Below are positions 1 to 11,323 of a stretch of 64,000 nucleotides of DNA, in pieces. The notes beneath the pieces are model-generated. The model was not told the origin of the DNA. It did no database searches and saw nothing but the letters and a program-made list of their open reading frames with translations. Origin of the DNA: Diabrotica undecimpunctata (taxonomy: Eukaryota; Arthropoda; Insecta; Coleoptera; Chrysomelidae); assembly GCF_040954645.1 (NCBI RefSeq), contig NC_092810.1:73394660-73458659 (forward strand). The letters are read 5' to 3'. The position numbers and the translations under genes are program-made. The stretch's first letter is position 1. Each line of letters starts with the position of its first letter.

Positions 1-473
1 TTTTTTAATATTTCTTATAGGTAACCTTAACATTCAACACCGTTTTAAGACATATCACGCAATTTCAATTTCAACATACGTAAACCGGTCATTGACATAC
101 TTCGAGAATTTAAGTTATTCAATTTTTTATTTCTTTACTATTGTCTGGGAAAGTTATTTTTATTTTAAATTGTTATTATTAATTTTGCCCATGATAAATG
201 TGAACTTGGCTTCATACAAATTAATATAGACGCCATTATTCGTTGATAATATTCACGATGATCTATGTAAATCAGAATGAAAGATGCTCGGTGTGATCTA
301 CTTTTTATTTCATTTGTTGAAATATTTGTCAACATTGTCAAAATGACTTTGTCATATGTCAGAAGCTATTATTCAATTTGAAAAACTGTGTTTAGAACTT
401 GTGATAGTAGAAAAAATTAGTGCATGAGCAGTCACAGCTTAAATATTAACAAATTAAAGAATTTATCTGCATA
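1..473. other. AT-rich DNA, no gene recognised
   Basis: I see no long open frame, RNA gene or repeat structure here. It is AT-rich with scattered short stop-containing frames. Confidence 0.5.
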
Positions 474-629
474 ATGGCAGGTTTAAAGGAAACTGTAAAA
501 AAGAACGTGAACTGGTCTATCACAAGTTTCTTACTCGGTGGAAGATTAAAATTTTGGAATACTTTAAAACAATGCATTAACCGATTGCAAAATCTGAGAA
601 GAGAAGTAAATTTGTTATTTCGTTGCTGA
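474..629 (+). CDS. Small ORF, 51 aa, unrecognised
   Basis: An ATG at 474 opens a 51-residue frame ending in TGA at 627-629. The product begins MAGLKETVKKN and is basic, with a mildly hydrophobic middle (SFLLGG) and no motif I can name. A lysine-rich frame continues in another phase just downstream, so a single frameshift could have split a longer protein. No neighbour helps assign a role. It could equally be chance in AT-rich DNA. It is listed because the start region is clean and the composition is protein-like. Confidence 0.2.
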   Translation: MAGLKETVKKNVNWSITSFLLGGRLKFWNTLKQCINRLQNLRREVNLLFRC

Positions 630-1491
630 AGAATTCGAAGCTAGAATCTAAAATTAAACAGTTACAAACCAAGACAAAAAACCAAAATAAATAATTTAAA
701 TGAAGGGAATCCGTACCGGTTTGAGATGGTGATCAACACAAAACAGGGGAATATAAACATAATTCTCATTTTCGACCCCGCACGCTAATGGCGAATAGGG
801 AACGTCCTATGGTATATAGAACCTAGGATACGTGTTAATAAGATATAGCCAAATAAACAGGCGCGTATAAACTGAAAAGATACCATAGGGGCTGGGGATG
901 CAGCTTTCATTAACTGTAGACTTGTTGATTAAACATGATATACACGCACACATACCAAAACGCACAAACATATATACGAAAAATACATACACAAACATCT
1001 ACTCACCACAATTGACTTATAATAAATATGGTAATATTGGTGCTGCGACTAGACCTAGGGAAAAAAAAAAGAAAAAGACATGATCCAGACGAGACCTCAG
1101 AAAGAGTCACTTTTCTGAATCCATAAATAAAAATGTAGAGTAACGGGAAGAATAGCAACCACAGTCTTGGAATCCAAGACTGTGGTTGCCATTCCAAAGA
1201 CCCAAACACGGCCCTACAGGCAATACTTCAACATAGTAAGGCAGCTTTTGTTGGTAAGGGAGGGTTCAATGCTAACTGGATACCAGAGACTTGAGGATAC
1301 CTGTGCTAAATAAAAGATTGTGTACTAGTTAATGTAAGATGCACAATAAGCAAATTGGCTGCAGAACTGACAGATTTCAGATCAAAATCAAGATAATAAG
1401 AAATCACATTTTTGGCGTAACAAAAACCATATTTGTCAGAATTTGAACTTTTAAAAATGTCCATTTTTATAAATAAAAATATTTTAATCTT
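630..1491. other. Intergenic, no gene recognised
   Basis: Apart from the hairpin at 1155-1189, nothing recognisable is present. The short open frames here lack family features. Confidence 0.45.
1155..1189. repeat. Perfect 17-bp inverted repeat
   Basis: The arms 1155-1171 (GCAACCACAGTCTTGGA) and 1173-1189 are perfect reverse complements around one base. The arms have higher GC than the surroundings. No target duplication or longer element is visible around it. Confidence 0.85.
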
Positions 1492-2285
1492 CTGGGGTCG
1501 TATTTTCGAATTCGTTCGAGCATATTTCGCATACGAAATTAGAAGAAATTCGCTCGAAATCCAGTTTTTTATATTTTCGAATAGTGCGTATACGAATTTT
1601 TTCGTATACGACGACACGAATGGGTATGAACCATTCGAAATTTCGATGCTAGTATACGATCAAAGTAATTTTTGTCATTTTTGTCACTGGGCCCGTGTAC
1701 GTCAGATAAAATTTCAGCTGATAGTTTTTAATCGTTGTTTTAGATTGAACAAGTACAATAAAATTTACATTGATACCTACCATATTTTTACATTGAACTT
1801 TGTTTTTAATGGGTGGTTTAAATAATTTTTTATTAGAAAGAAATAGTTAACGCCCTTGCCGAGGCGATAATATTAGCGGAACGAAGAGGCAAGTTTACTA
1901 ACCCATTCTTACCATCTAGAGGACTATTCGGATGTACATTTCAAAAATTGTACAGATTAACAAGGCCCCTCACAAGGAGTTGATAGAATGGCTTTTTTTT
2001 GTTCGGCCCGACACTGAACCACCATATTTCATGCCCTTTTTTACTTGTTTTAGATAACAAATTCACCATAAACTAAGTTAGTAAAACTGCCAATTATTCT
2101 TCTTTTTTTATTATTTAAGTTTTGGTTGTTCGAATTTGCAGTGTTGCCGGTGCAAATTCTTTTAGTATACGTATAAAATTTCGAAGGACGTTCAAAAATA
2201 CAGATTCAAATTCGTATACGAAATTTTTCTTTCGAGTTAACTCGTATACGAAAAAATTCGATTGAATTCGAAAATACGACCACTG
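1492..2285. mobile_element. Non-autonomous DNA element (MITE-like) with TTCGTATACGAA subterminal motifs
   Basis: The ends are inverted copies. The left end reads CTGGGGTCGTATTTTCGAAT and the right end, read backward, CAGTGGTCGTATTTTCGAAT. Both subterminal regions carry several degenerate copies of the palindrome TTCGTATACGAA and of TTCGA, for example near 1545, 1590-1610, 2210-2225 and 2240-2260. The roughly 800-bp body encodes nothing recognisable. A CAG/CTG terminus with subterminal short palindromes resembles hAT-type non-autonomous elements, but I found no convincing 8-bp target duplication, so the superfamily is an inference. Confidence 0.6.
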
Positions 2286-5225
2286 ATCGTAAACATATTA
2301 ATCTATATCGTCCACGAAAAACACAATAGGGTAACGAATATGTTCCAAGCACACAAAAAAGTAGACATTTTTGGGCTAATGGATTTGGATAACCTATTTC
2401 TGCGTTCAGCTTTTGTTTAGATACAGTCTCACGGAATAATTCCGCTATCGATACTCCAAACCGTTCTAAACGTTATAAACGTCACATGTTTGTTGTTCTT
2501 TTTATTCATCTAATAACCTTTTCTTTTATTTGACTCTTTTTGTTATAAAAATAGATGGCGCTTAACTCTTCGATCAACTTTCTATTTACTAAATATGCTT
2601 TCATATTATTTACTCTTCTTGTTTGACGTTAGTTTATTTCAGTTAATTTCCTGTATTCGATTTCAGTCTGTTCTATGCCATAGACACAGATGAGTATTCG
2701 ATATCAATGGTCAGTTTCAAGAGAGACGTTATTTCTCAGTTGGCAACTGTTGACTTCTATTAACCATATAGTCATAAATAAGTATCAATTTAAAATTTTT
2801 GTGTAAAGATATAAGCATTTTGTTTTTTATTTTAAGATATTAAAAATAAAAAAAAATTGTGAGTGTTATTGTTATACATAGGCTCAAACCTTCAGAGATA
2901 GTTACACATTGGCGCCTACCGTTTCTGATGGGTCGTTTGATGGTTACAGATTTGGCAATCTTGCCAGGATTGTCCACTATGTCCACGTTGAGCTCACCCT
3001 AGAAATATAATTTTTTTGAATTTTAAGCGCCCTAAAAGTGTCTTTCATAACAAATAGTGAATAATGCTTCATAATTAAGGTAAAAAAGGTGGCACTTTTT
3101 GATTGAATTGTCAAAACTTGACACATGGCAATATAATTGGCTAAAAGTGACTCGGACTTTTTCCAACTTTAGTTTTTTTTCTTTAATTATTGATTGGTGT
3201 TCAACTTTTGTAAAATTGGCAGTGTAAGTGTTATTATGATTCAATAGTTAGATAAGTTTGTTTTAAATTCGGTTAATTTCTAATCATAAAACAAGACGAC
3301 TAATCTGAGATTGGATTTTTTTTTTCAGATGACTTTTCAGATCTTTCTGTTGAGCAAATCTCTTACTGTTACTGCTTTATTAGAAAATATCACATTTTTT
3401 TGATCTGTTAAATTACTTAATTACTTTCTGATGATGTAAAAAGTAATACATTACTATGGCGAATTTTTTCAGAAAATGCCAAAAAAACCAAAGAAAGAAC
3501 GAAATAAAATTTTAACCTGTTTATTAAAATTTATTGTAAACTAGCGTAAAGCTTCATACTATATTTCTATATTTTTAAAATTTTTAAAAAGTTATGAATC
3601 ATTTCAAAAATTAAATTAGCAAATCATAGTCAGTTTTGAAATTATGTATACCTAACGGCCCTTCGTTAGGTATACAAATGGACTCTTTCGCTGTGTCTGT
3701 ATAAATATGAAAATGTAATATTTAATGATAATAATATGAAAAATTTAATATAATATAACTTTTTTTATCGCACTTTAATACAATAGTCGAAATGATAATT
3801 GCAAAAATCCAACATTGTATTTATATGAAATTATATTTATATGAAATTATGAAAATATAGCAAAGATAAGATTACTTCATCATTACTTAGAGACATAAAA
3901 TAACTTAATTCTGCCTGTAAAGTATGCAACCAAGTATACACGGACTTGTATTAAATTATCTACGTATCTTTGGGTAAAAGGTACCTTTTCAATTGGTCAA
4001 ACTGCTTAACTGTCGTTTCCGCTTAGCTTGGAACTGACAGAGGTCAATCAGCTAAAAGTGTAAAGAAGCACTTTATATTCAACCTCTGAAGGGGAAAGAG
4101 GAATTCTCCAGCGACCAACACCACGTGGTTCTTGAGTTAGGAAAATTTTTAAGTTTATTCGGAGGCAAATTTAAGTTAAAGAAGGCGTGTTTGATTTGAT
4201 GATTATTTGAAGTTTTGGAAAAGAAGCCTTTGTTTAAATACTGTGGAATATTGTTGTGTTGGGTGAGTTTTATTTTAATTAAAGTAAATAATTTTTTTAA
4301 ACCATTGTTAGTTTCATATTAACACCATTGTTTATTATTCAATAATTTTCCCCTAATTATATCAGTCTAATCACATTCAGAATTCTTTCTGAAATCCTCC
4401 TAAATACATTTTCTCATATCAATATCCAATCAATTCAGTTATGTAATGAGATCTTTCATTACTATTTGCATATCATATATTCGTCAAGATAAGTTAAATT
4501 TTATTTCTTCCTTGAAATATTCATAGTAAAATCCCAATATTCTTTTTATATATACGTAGCTTTCGGTTAATGTTTCCAAGGTCATAGAAAGTGTACGAAA
4601 CCTTTCACTAATTATCAGTATTCGGTCTAGTTTTTCTTGTCTCAACCGCCTTGTTTTTTATCAAATCAGAATCAAGCTAATGAGAGCTTTCTTTGATTTC
4701 ATTTTTAGTCGCTGGAGGAAGAAGAAAGAATATAATAGTCAATTGATATTATTTTGGATTTGGGTGCTGGATGGAGTTTGGTTTAGTTGGAGTTTTTCCC
4801 CTAGACTTTGGAGTAACTGTTAGGTTTCTGGTGCTAGAAGAATGAGGCTTCTAGGTTTTACCCGGACGAGTCCCAGTGGCGTTAAGGCTTCCGGGTAAAG
4901 AATCTTCTTGGCTTGAGAAGAGTTAAGTTTTTTTTACTTGTTCTCATACTATTTTAAAAATAATTTACCTAAATTTTGTATAAACTTTTAGTGAGCTGAA
5001 CGAACAGTTATAACAGGGTAGGGGTGTATTGCAATACAATTGTGTAAGGTCATTTGTGCATTCGGTATTTTTACAGCCCCACTGGTATCATCATTGGTTC
5101 ATCTTGGATCTGTTCCTTTCCGAACAGACCAATTTAAGTAAATTTACAGGCGATCTGATGTGAATCAGATCAGAAATCGTCAAACTGATACGTTGGTTTA
5201 AATATAGGGAAGGGTTATAGTTGTT
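2286..5225. other. AT-rich DNA, no gene recognised
   Basis: No protein family is visible on either strand. A TGGCGCC string near 2913 preceded by an AT-rich stretch resembles an LTR/primer-site junction, but no partner LTR or coding region supports it. A 12-bp hairpin lies at 3646-3675. Confidence 0.45.
3646..3675. repeat. Perfect 12-bp inverted repeat
   Basis: The arm GTATACCTAACG (3646-3657) is followed by a 6-base spacer and its exact reverse complement (3664-3675). It would fold into a stable hairpin in otherwise AT-rich DNA. No flanking duplication was seen. Confidence 0.8.
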
Positions 5226-5251
5226 TGGATATATGTATATATATATATACG

Positions 5252-5308
<57 letters not shown>

Positions 5309-5373
5309 GTGTATATATATGTATATATATATATGTATATATATATATATGTATATATATATGTATATATGTA

Positions 5374-5447
<74 letters not shown>

Positions 5448-5452
5448 ATACA
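5226..5452. repeat. TA/TATG microsatellite
   Basis: A long alternating TA tract is punctuated by TATG and TATC units. All open frames in it (Tyr-Ile repeats) are products of low complexity. Confidence 0.95.
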
Positions 5453-5905
5453 TACAGTTACAGAAAATCATAGTTATCAGCAGCAATAAAGTCACTAGGT
5501 GAAGTGTTTATTAGACCAAGAGTCCAGCAAATATTTTTCCTGGCGCCCTAACCATTCTTCTTAGGTACATTCCTGTTGTCAGTACTCTTAGTTCTTTTTA
5601 TTTATCCTTATTCTTATATTGTTTTACTTGATTTAGTTAATATCTCGATTTACTGTTATTTGCTGTTTTCTCAGGGCATGCAAATAAGCCTAATCCTACC
5701 TTGAATATCAACTAGCCAGTCTCAAGCATACCCAGCTAGCCGAACTGCATTCAGTTTCAACTTTTATTTTTAATTTCGTTTGAAACTTATTTTCTCTACT
5801 ATCTACAGATCTTTATCATATCAGGGACCTTGTCCCAATAGATCTCTGTGACATTAGCTTTGGAAAACACACTATTAACTAGTGATCCCGTTACAATACA
5901 GAAAT
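5453..5905 (+). repeat. Dispersed repeat, copy 1
   Basis: From the CAGTTACAGAAAATCATAG region onward this aligns almost continuously with 46150-46545, including the shared strings CTGGCGCCCTAA, CATTCCTGTTGTCAGTACT and CTCAGGGCATGCAAATA. Both copies start directly after a TA-rich microsatellite. No coding capacity is seen. It may be an LTR or untranslated part of a retroelement, since the second copy follows a gypsy gag-protease relic, but its ends are not proven. Confidence 0.7.
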
Positions 5906-6689
5906 CCGTTACAATATAAATTAATATCATTTGATAGTAAATTTAATTATTATATAAACTTAATAGTATATATTTACAAATAATAATTGTATTTATATAA
6001 AATTATTTAAAAACGATAATTATTATTATAAAAATTTAAACAGATGATTCAATGTTGTTATTAATCGTATGACATTTATGATATTTATTTAATTTTGACA
6101 ATCGTTAAGAATAGAATCTATTAGCGACAGATATTCTTTTAATTTTTTACCTATCATTTAATAACTATATTGTGTTATTTATTTTTCATGTAGTTTTTAA
6201 TTTAAACCTACTTGGAGTACACATATGGTGGTTAGAAACGAATTGATCGAGAGTAGTGAATCGATGTCAAGAACCGAAATTCTATGACGCTATCCGTAAC
6301 AACGCCTTCTTGTGGCGCTAGTTCCATGACGTTCGCCTTAGCATTTTACTGTAGAAAAAAAGTAATACAACGCCAGTATAGAAGATTCGCTTCAAAAAGT
6401 AAGGTTCCATGTTATATTGATTAACGAAAAAATTTCAAATTCATGAAATATAGAGATTTCATAACATGCGTAAATAGTTGATATTAATCAATAAATCTAA
6501 ACATTAATATTTCGATTTAAAGGGTATTTTATCTCAAAAAATGTGACTGTTGCCATTTTTTTTAGTAAAACTGTTGTAAGAATCGTATTTTAATTATAAG
6601 AATTAACAATTGTCCAAATGTTTATTTTTAGACGCTGATATTATTTTTTATGTCAAAATATGTTATATATAAAACTGTTCAATTAATTT
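5906..6689. other. AT-rich DNA, no gene recognised
   Basis: No coding or structural signal could be recognised. Confidence 0.45.
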
Positions 6690-7036
6690 CAATATTGTGT
6701 GTATGCAAATCAAATTACGTACATGTGGTGTTAAATTAACACTTCTGCTTCTTCCGCAGTGCACTGCGTTGGTTGGCGAGCGTCTGCTTAAAGTTGGATG
6801 GTTGATTTTACGCAAATCTGAAGTGCTTCTCGCGTTGGTTTATATAAGTGTGTACTGAGTGTGTTTATTCCGAAATAGCTTTGCCTCTCTTAAGTATCAT
6901 ATTGGGAGTGCGTACAGGACCGTATTAGTTTACGTATATAAAATATAGACACACGATAATTAAAGAATTAAATATAAAATAAAATAATAAAAAAACATTT
7001 AATAGAAAAATATGAATGTGTGTAGAGAGACGTAAC
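6690..7036 (-). repeat. Putative 3' LTR and polypurine tract of the old BEL copy
   Basis: A segment ending GACGTAACA (7036) is followed by TTCCCTCCCACT, which on the minus strand is a purine-rich AGTGGGAGGGAA. That is the expected order of polypurine tract then LTR for the minus-strand BEL relic whose integrase fragment starts at 7257. The outer LTR border is a guess, because the partner LTR beyond 24973 could not be recognised. The stretch 7037-7256 shows no clear protein. Confidence 0.3.
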
Positions 7037-7256
7037 ATTCCCTCCCACTAAAATGCATATTTGAATTTTTAATCAATATATGGTAGAGGGCATAGCTTCA
7101 CCAAAGGTCACCTAAGTTCACCTTCACGCGGTTTGTACAATAGCTGCACGAGCAAGCTTGACCGAAAATTAAAGTTTTAATACGACTCATTTGCCATTTT
7201 AAAGGAAGGCTTGGTCTTATTACGTATTAGTACCTATATTCAAATTATACTCATTT

Positions 7257-7649
7257 TTATGCCGCTTCGTGCATGACTTTCGTTCGTTTAGAATTTTTAA
7301 GCTTATTGGCTCGTATTAGAAAAGGACCGCCAAAGTCGACGCCAACGCAAGAAAATGGTTTGTCCTTGGATATTTGTAAGTCGGGAAGAGCCTCCATAGG
7401 TGGCTGATAATTTTGAGGTTTTAGTCTCCAACAGGAAAGACATTTTGAAAGAACACTATTAATAACACGTTTGGATGAAATTATCCAAAAGTTTTGTGAC
7501 AAGATGAAGTGCGTACCTTGAATGCCTGTATGTAGATGTACAATATAAACTTCCGAAATAATCAATTTGATAAAATTACCTTTGGAAGACAAAAAAAGAG
7601 AAAAACGCTTATCATACGCTAATTCTGACTGAATAAGTCTTCCGCCCAT
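7257..7649 (-). pseudogene. Old BEL/Pao copy: integrase N-terminal fragment
   Basis: The minus-strand frame starts MGGRLIQSELAYDKRF, a typical BEL junction before the integrase zinc-binding domain. It continues through HLHTGIQGTHF and CLSCWR (HHCC zinc-binding region) into VGVDFGGPF, the first strand of the integrase core with its first catalytic Asp. The remaining catalytic residues are missing, so this is a truncated relic. The RNase H fragment at 8062-8307 is its upstream neighbour on the same strand. The young BEL element at 10795-17860 has a complete version of the same domain order. Confidence 0.85.
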
Positions 7650-8061
7650 TCTAAGGAGATCATGTGAATCAAAGAAGGCATTTAATTTTTTTAAATATTT
7701 GAGTTTGACAGTATTACACTTGACCTGTTTTATTGCCTCCTTCAGATATCTTTGTTACACTAATCTAATTAGTTGATCAGTGTCATTATTTTGCTCCTGA
7801 ATAGAAAGCCTTTAAACTGTTCATTGATTGGCTGGTTTTAGGTTACCAACGAATCTAAGATTATATGAAAAGATGTGTTTTAATTTTAAGAAGAAAGAAA
7901 ATCGATTACAGAGATTATCGACAAATTCATCAGATGGAAAAGATAAAAGACAACTCTTCTGTTTCAATTTCACGTTATGTTCGATAGACTCGACCAAGGG
8001 AATGACCAGTTATCTTCAGTACTGCGAAGAAACTCCGAACCCACCCACCAAGCAGGATTAT

Positions 8062-8307
8062 TTAAGAAATCCTTAGGGAAAAGTCTACGGGATCCGCACT
8101 ATTAATTGAAGAAGGAATATATCGCCAGCGTATTGAATCAACCCTGTCTTGAATATAACAAATTCTGTTACTGACGAAGGTTCTCCATTTATGTGGCTGT
8201 GAATTAATCCAATGAAGAACAACAGCCGAATCTGACCATGCGTAAATTCTACTAAATGGGATAGTGAGAGTTTGCAGTATACACGATATTAATTTACTAA
8301 GGTCCAC
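8062..8307 (-). pseudogene. Old BEL/Pao copy: RNase H fragment
   Basis: The minus-strand peptide contains YAWSDSAVVLHWINSQPHKW and FVSNRICYIQ, the conserved RNase H block of BEL/Pao polymerases, followed by WRYIPSSINSADPVD. It is preceded on the minus strand by a LINE insertion (8308-10416). The missing upstream half of the same domain reappears at 10417-10620. About 410 bases (7650-8061) between this and the integrase fragment are too decayed to assign. Confidence 0.85.
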
Positions 8308-8344
8308 GTAGAAAAGATGTATTGGTTGATTTCATGTTATTTTT

Positions 8345-9766
8345 TTTTTTCGCTAAGCTGGGTAACAGAAAACTGATGGTCAATAGTTGATCTACCTGAT
8401 CTAAAGGTAGCCTGTTCTTTGGCCTCCATATTAAAGAATTCATTTTCCATTCTCTTTTTGATGAGTTTCCCGTAAACTCTCGAGATGGTGCTAAGGACTG
8501 CGATTCCTTGATAATTGTCACATACATCTTTACTTCCCTTCTTATGTATTGTCGCGATAAACGATGTCCTCCAGTCCTCCGGTATACTCTATCCGTTAAT
8601 ACATTTTTGCTAAAGGCTGGCTAGCTGCTTATATAATTTGCTTGTACCTTACTTGAGTAGCTCAGGTGGGATATTGCCAGAACTTGGTGATTTTCTATTC
8701 TTTAATGCTTGGCATACTCGTGCTACTTTTTTGTCGTCAATCCCAATTGGGGAAGCTATTGTATTTACTTGCACCTCTGATTGCGTTTGAGGTGTTTGCA
8801 AATATTATGCCCTTTCTTTAGGCTTAGGCTCTTTATCTAGGCTGATCGATGAGATGATGTCTTTAGTCTTATCTTGTCGAAGAAATCGAAGTATTTTCCA
8901 ACTTTCGGTGCTTCTGCTACCCCCAAGTAAGTATTTATTCTGGAGCAGTTTCTTTCTCAGCTTTTGTTTTTATTCTTAGTTATCGCACATCGTACGTTTC
9001 TTTGGGCTGTTCGAAATTCGTTTTTACTTTGATCAGTAATATTTATATTTAAGTGTTTGTGGTATTTATCTCGTTTAATCTTTATTTTGTACAGTGCCTT
9101 TGTGCTTCATGGTTTAGGCTACCCAAGTTGTATTTGGTTTCTATTGTTTTTTGCTCTTTTTCCTCGTTGTGTTTTTTTTTCTTGACTAGTCGTATGGGCA
9201 TTATTTTAGCCATTACTAGGTAGTGGTCGCGTGCACATGTGCTTCCTTTAAACGCTCTTACGTCTTGTATATTAAGTTGCGTATTTTGTCGGGCGATCGC
9301 ATAGTCTATAATGGATTTCAAATTTCTTGATTGTTGGAGACCAAGTGAATTTATGTATTTCTCGGTGCTGGAACAAGCCGTTAAGTATTTTCAGGTTGTT
9401 TTGTTCACATATGTTGATAAGCCTATCTCCATTGTAATTTTATTATTTTTTTTAAATTGACCAATCATTTTATCTTTAACTTTTTTGCCCGTTGTCACAC
9501 TTAGGTCTCCTAAGAGGAGTATTTCTATTGATGTTCCTATTTTTGATATTTCGTAAGATAGTTGCTCAAAGAACTCTTCTTTACCTTTTAATAAAGCGTC
9601 CTCGTTTACTGCATAGATGCCAATAATGGTGACTTTACTACCATGCAGGGTCAGGTTAAGTTTGATGATGCGCTAATTTACTGCTTCTCAGGATGTTAAA
9701 CACCTTCTAATTCTTTTTCTAATAAGTATGGCCACTCCTTGCTGGGCTCTTTTTCAAAGAGCTTCA
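8345..9766 (-). pseudogene. Non-LTR retrotransposon relic: endonuclease plus N-terminal reverse transcriptase (inverted half)
   Basis: Read on the minus strand, 9760-9100 gives an apurinic-type endonuclease relic. It includes VTIIGIYAVNED and a C-terminal block SIIDYAIARQ...CARDHYLVMAK, where the SDH-like motif reads RDH. The region 8580-8345 gives reverse transcriptase text such as PEDWRTSFIATIHKKGSK, DNYQGIAVLSTISRV and QATFRSGRSTIDHQF, typical of RTE/jockey-like LINEs. The frame is broken repeatedly and stops inside the reverse transcriptase at an A-rich run. The 3' part of a similar element follows in the opposite orientation at 9767-10416. Clade assignment is by motif only. Confidence 0.8.
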
Positions 9767-10416
9767 AAGCATTGTTACATATGGAAGTAAAGTATGGCCA
9801 CTGAAAGGAAAAAACTTAAAAGCATTAGAAGCAACAGAAATGGACTTCTTGAGAAAAGCGGCTGGAAAATCAAGATTAGACAGAGTTAATTACTATTTAA
9901 ATGGGAATAAGCCACAATTAAAGGTTAAAATACGTTTATTGACGTTTCAATTTCCACTTCGGAAATCGTTCTCAAAATCGTTTGTATTTTGAGAACGATT
10001 TCCGAAGTGGAAATTGAAACGTCAATAAACGAATTGTAACCTTTAATTGTGGCTTATTCCCATTTAAATAGTAATTAATTTAAAATGCCACAAGAAAATA
10101 GCTTTAGACAGAGTTAGAAAAGAAAGAATACGAGAAAGTATGGCTGTTAATCACAATATAACAGAGGACATCAGAATAAATCAACTAAGATGGTATGGAC
10201 ACCTCCAAAGATTGGATAAACACAGAATACCAAAGAAAGTTTTAAACTGGACACCACATTTAGAAGAAAGCAAGGTAGACCGAGATTAATTTGGAGAGAA
10301 GGAACCTATAAAATCTAAAGGGAGAGGGGAGTTGAAAAAAACCTTTGGAACGACCGAGATAAATGGAGACTGGAAATCAAAAGATAGCGTAGAACGTTAT
10401 AAACTGATTAATTGAT
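9767..10416 (+). pseudogene. Non-LTR retrotransposon relic: C-terminal half
   Basis: The plus strand encodes a LINE C-terminal region: YGSKVWPLKGKNLKALEA and DFLRKAAGKSRLDRV, then after a foldback insertion RKERIRESM, INQLRWYGHLQRLDKHRI and WNDRDKWRLEIKR. The LRWYGH-type block and the W-rich tail are usual at the end of RTE/jockey-like ORF2 proteins. It abuts the inverted endonuclease and reverse transcriptase half (8345-9766) and the old BEL RNase H frame (10417). This fits one insertion with an inverted 5' part. Stops and frameshifts are present. Confidence 0.75.
9889..10103. mobile_element. Foldback element with 13-bp target duplication inside the LINE
   Basis: A near-perfect palindrome (about 9886-10078, arms of roughly 90 bases) is followed by a non-palindromic tail to about 10103. 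The 13-mer TTAGACAGAGTTA stands on both sides (9876-9888 and 10104-10116). Removing the insert and one copy restores the host LINE frame (RLDRV then RKERI), which confirms the borders. The arms contain the pair ATTTCC/GGAAAT followed by TGAAACGTC, a hairpin shared with the other foldbacks in the window. No protein is encoded. Confidence 0.85.
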
Positions 10417-10789
10417 CCTCAAGACGAGGAACAGTTTGTACCCTGGTAGGAGATGCCTTTGTTTGAGCTAATAGAAAATAAGTTTTGATGACTCATGTAT
10501 CATAACAAACAAGAAGGTATGTATCGTCAGGAGATTCACGAAAAGAGGCATTGCAAAATCCATGAAGCTCACTTTGTACAGGAAGCTTGGAAAGGTAAAA
10601 TTTTGTAAAAGAAATCATTAGATGATATATTCCATCGAAGTCCTAATACCTTCAACGAAGATTAATCTAAGTCAAATAAAAAAAACTGTTGCAAAATATA
10701 GCCCAAAGGCATATTAGCTAGAGACAATAATTTGGGTACTTGCCCATTTTCCTAACTCAAATCCACCACGTTTCAATTAAGATATTAAT
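10417..10789 (-). pseudogene. Old BEL/Pao copy: end of reverse transcriptase and start of RNase H
   Basis: On the minus strand, KRGGFELGKWAS and YAFGLYF (10780-10690) match the BEL region after the reverse transcriptase palm. After decayed sequence, ELHGFCNASF...YLLV and KASPTR then VPRLE (10590-10420) match the first RNase H block. The RNase H continues at 8307 beyond the LINE insertion, and the upstream frame continues at 17866 beyond the young BEL insertion. Several stops and frameshifts mark it as a relic. Confidence 0.75.
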
Positions 10790-10794
10790 CCTGT

Positions 10795-11239
10795 TGTAGA
10801 ACACCGGGGGATTTTATCTTCTCCTCCTGACGTGTTGCTCACTGCCTGTTGGGACAGTACCTTCGATCTGGTTCTAATTATATCTATTAATTAATTAAAA
10901 TGTGTTACCTTACATTTGGCGATCACACTTCCCGTATTACACTTTAAAAAACATCTTACTACGTGAGAAACTTTATTTTGCGTTAATTGAACATTGTGTG
11001 TTGAAAAAATGAGCGAATTAATTTTTATTAATCAAATGTGACAGTGACACAATGACTGATGTTTTTTTTCTAATAAAATTGAGAAGAGAATACGTGATAA
11101 TCTCGCAATTATGTGCAAAGAGTATATGCAACATCTATCGTGCATTCTCGGGTACAACTCGACTTAAAACTAAAAGTAGTATTTTTTAAAAAAGGGTGTT
11201 CGTCATTTGGATCATAATTTTAGGTTGCGCTACGCAACA
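10795..11239 (-). repeat. BEL 3' LTR
   Basis: This 445-bp repeat is almost identical to 17416-17860. Differences by eye include GGGGGA/GGGGAA, GGGACAG/GGGGCAG and ATATCTATT/ATATATATT. The CCTGT duplication lies immediately to its left. Confidence 0.95.
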
Positions 11240-11242
11240 TAG

Positions 11243-11253
11243 TCCCCCTCTTG
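11243..11253 (-). other. BEL polypurine tract
   Basis: The plus strand reads TCCCCCTCTT beside the 3' LTR, giving AAGAGGGGGA on the minus strand. This is the expected plus-strand DNA primer position. Confidence 0.8.
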
Positions 11254-11323
11254 ATGTGAACGCATCAAAAAAAAATATTTATGTACAATTTGAAGAAAGG
11301 TATAACTAATCTAAAAAAAACTG

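Noticed and set aside
1433..1825. 130-residue plus-strand frame
   Set aside because: It lies mostly inside the MITE-like element and is produced by its TTCGTATACG-rich arms; no family signal.
2905..2925. LTR/primer-site junction at a TGGCGCC string
   Set aside because: No second LTR, purine tract or coding region supports an element there.
5091..5502. Long Tyr-Ile-repeat open frames on both strands
   Set aside because: They are translations of the TA/TATG microsatellite. The same applies to frames at 35994-36242, 36954-37154, 39319-39575 and 48473-48757.
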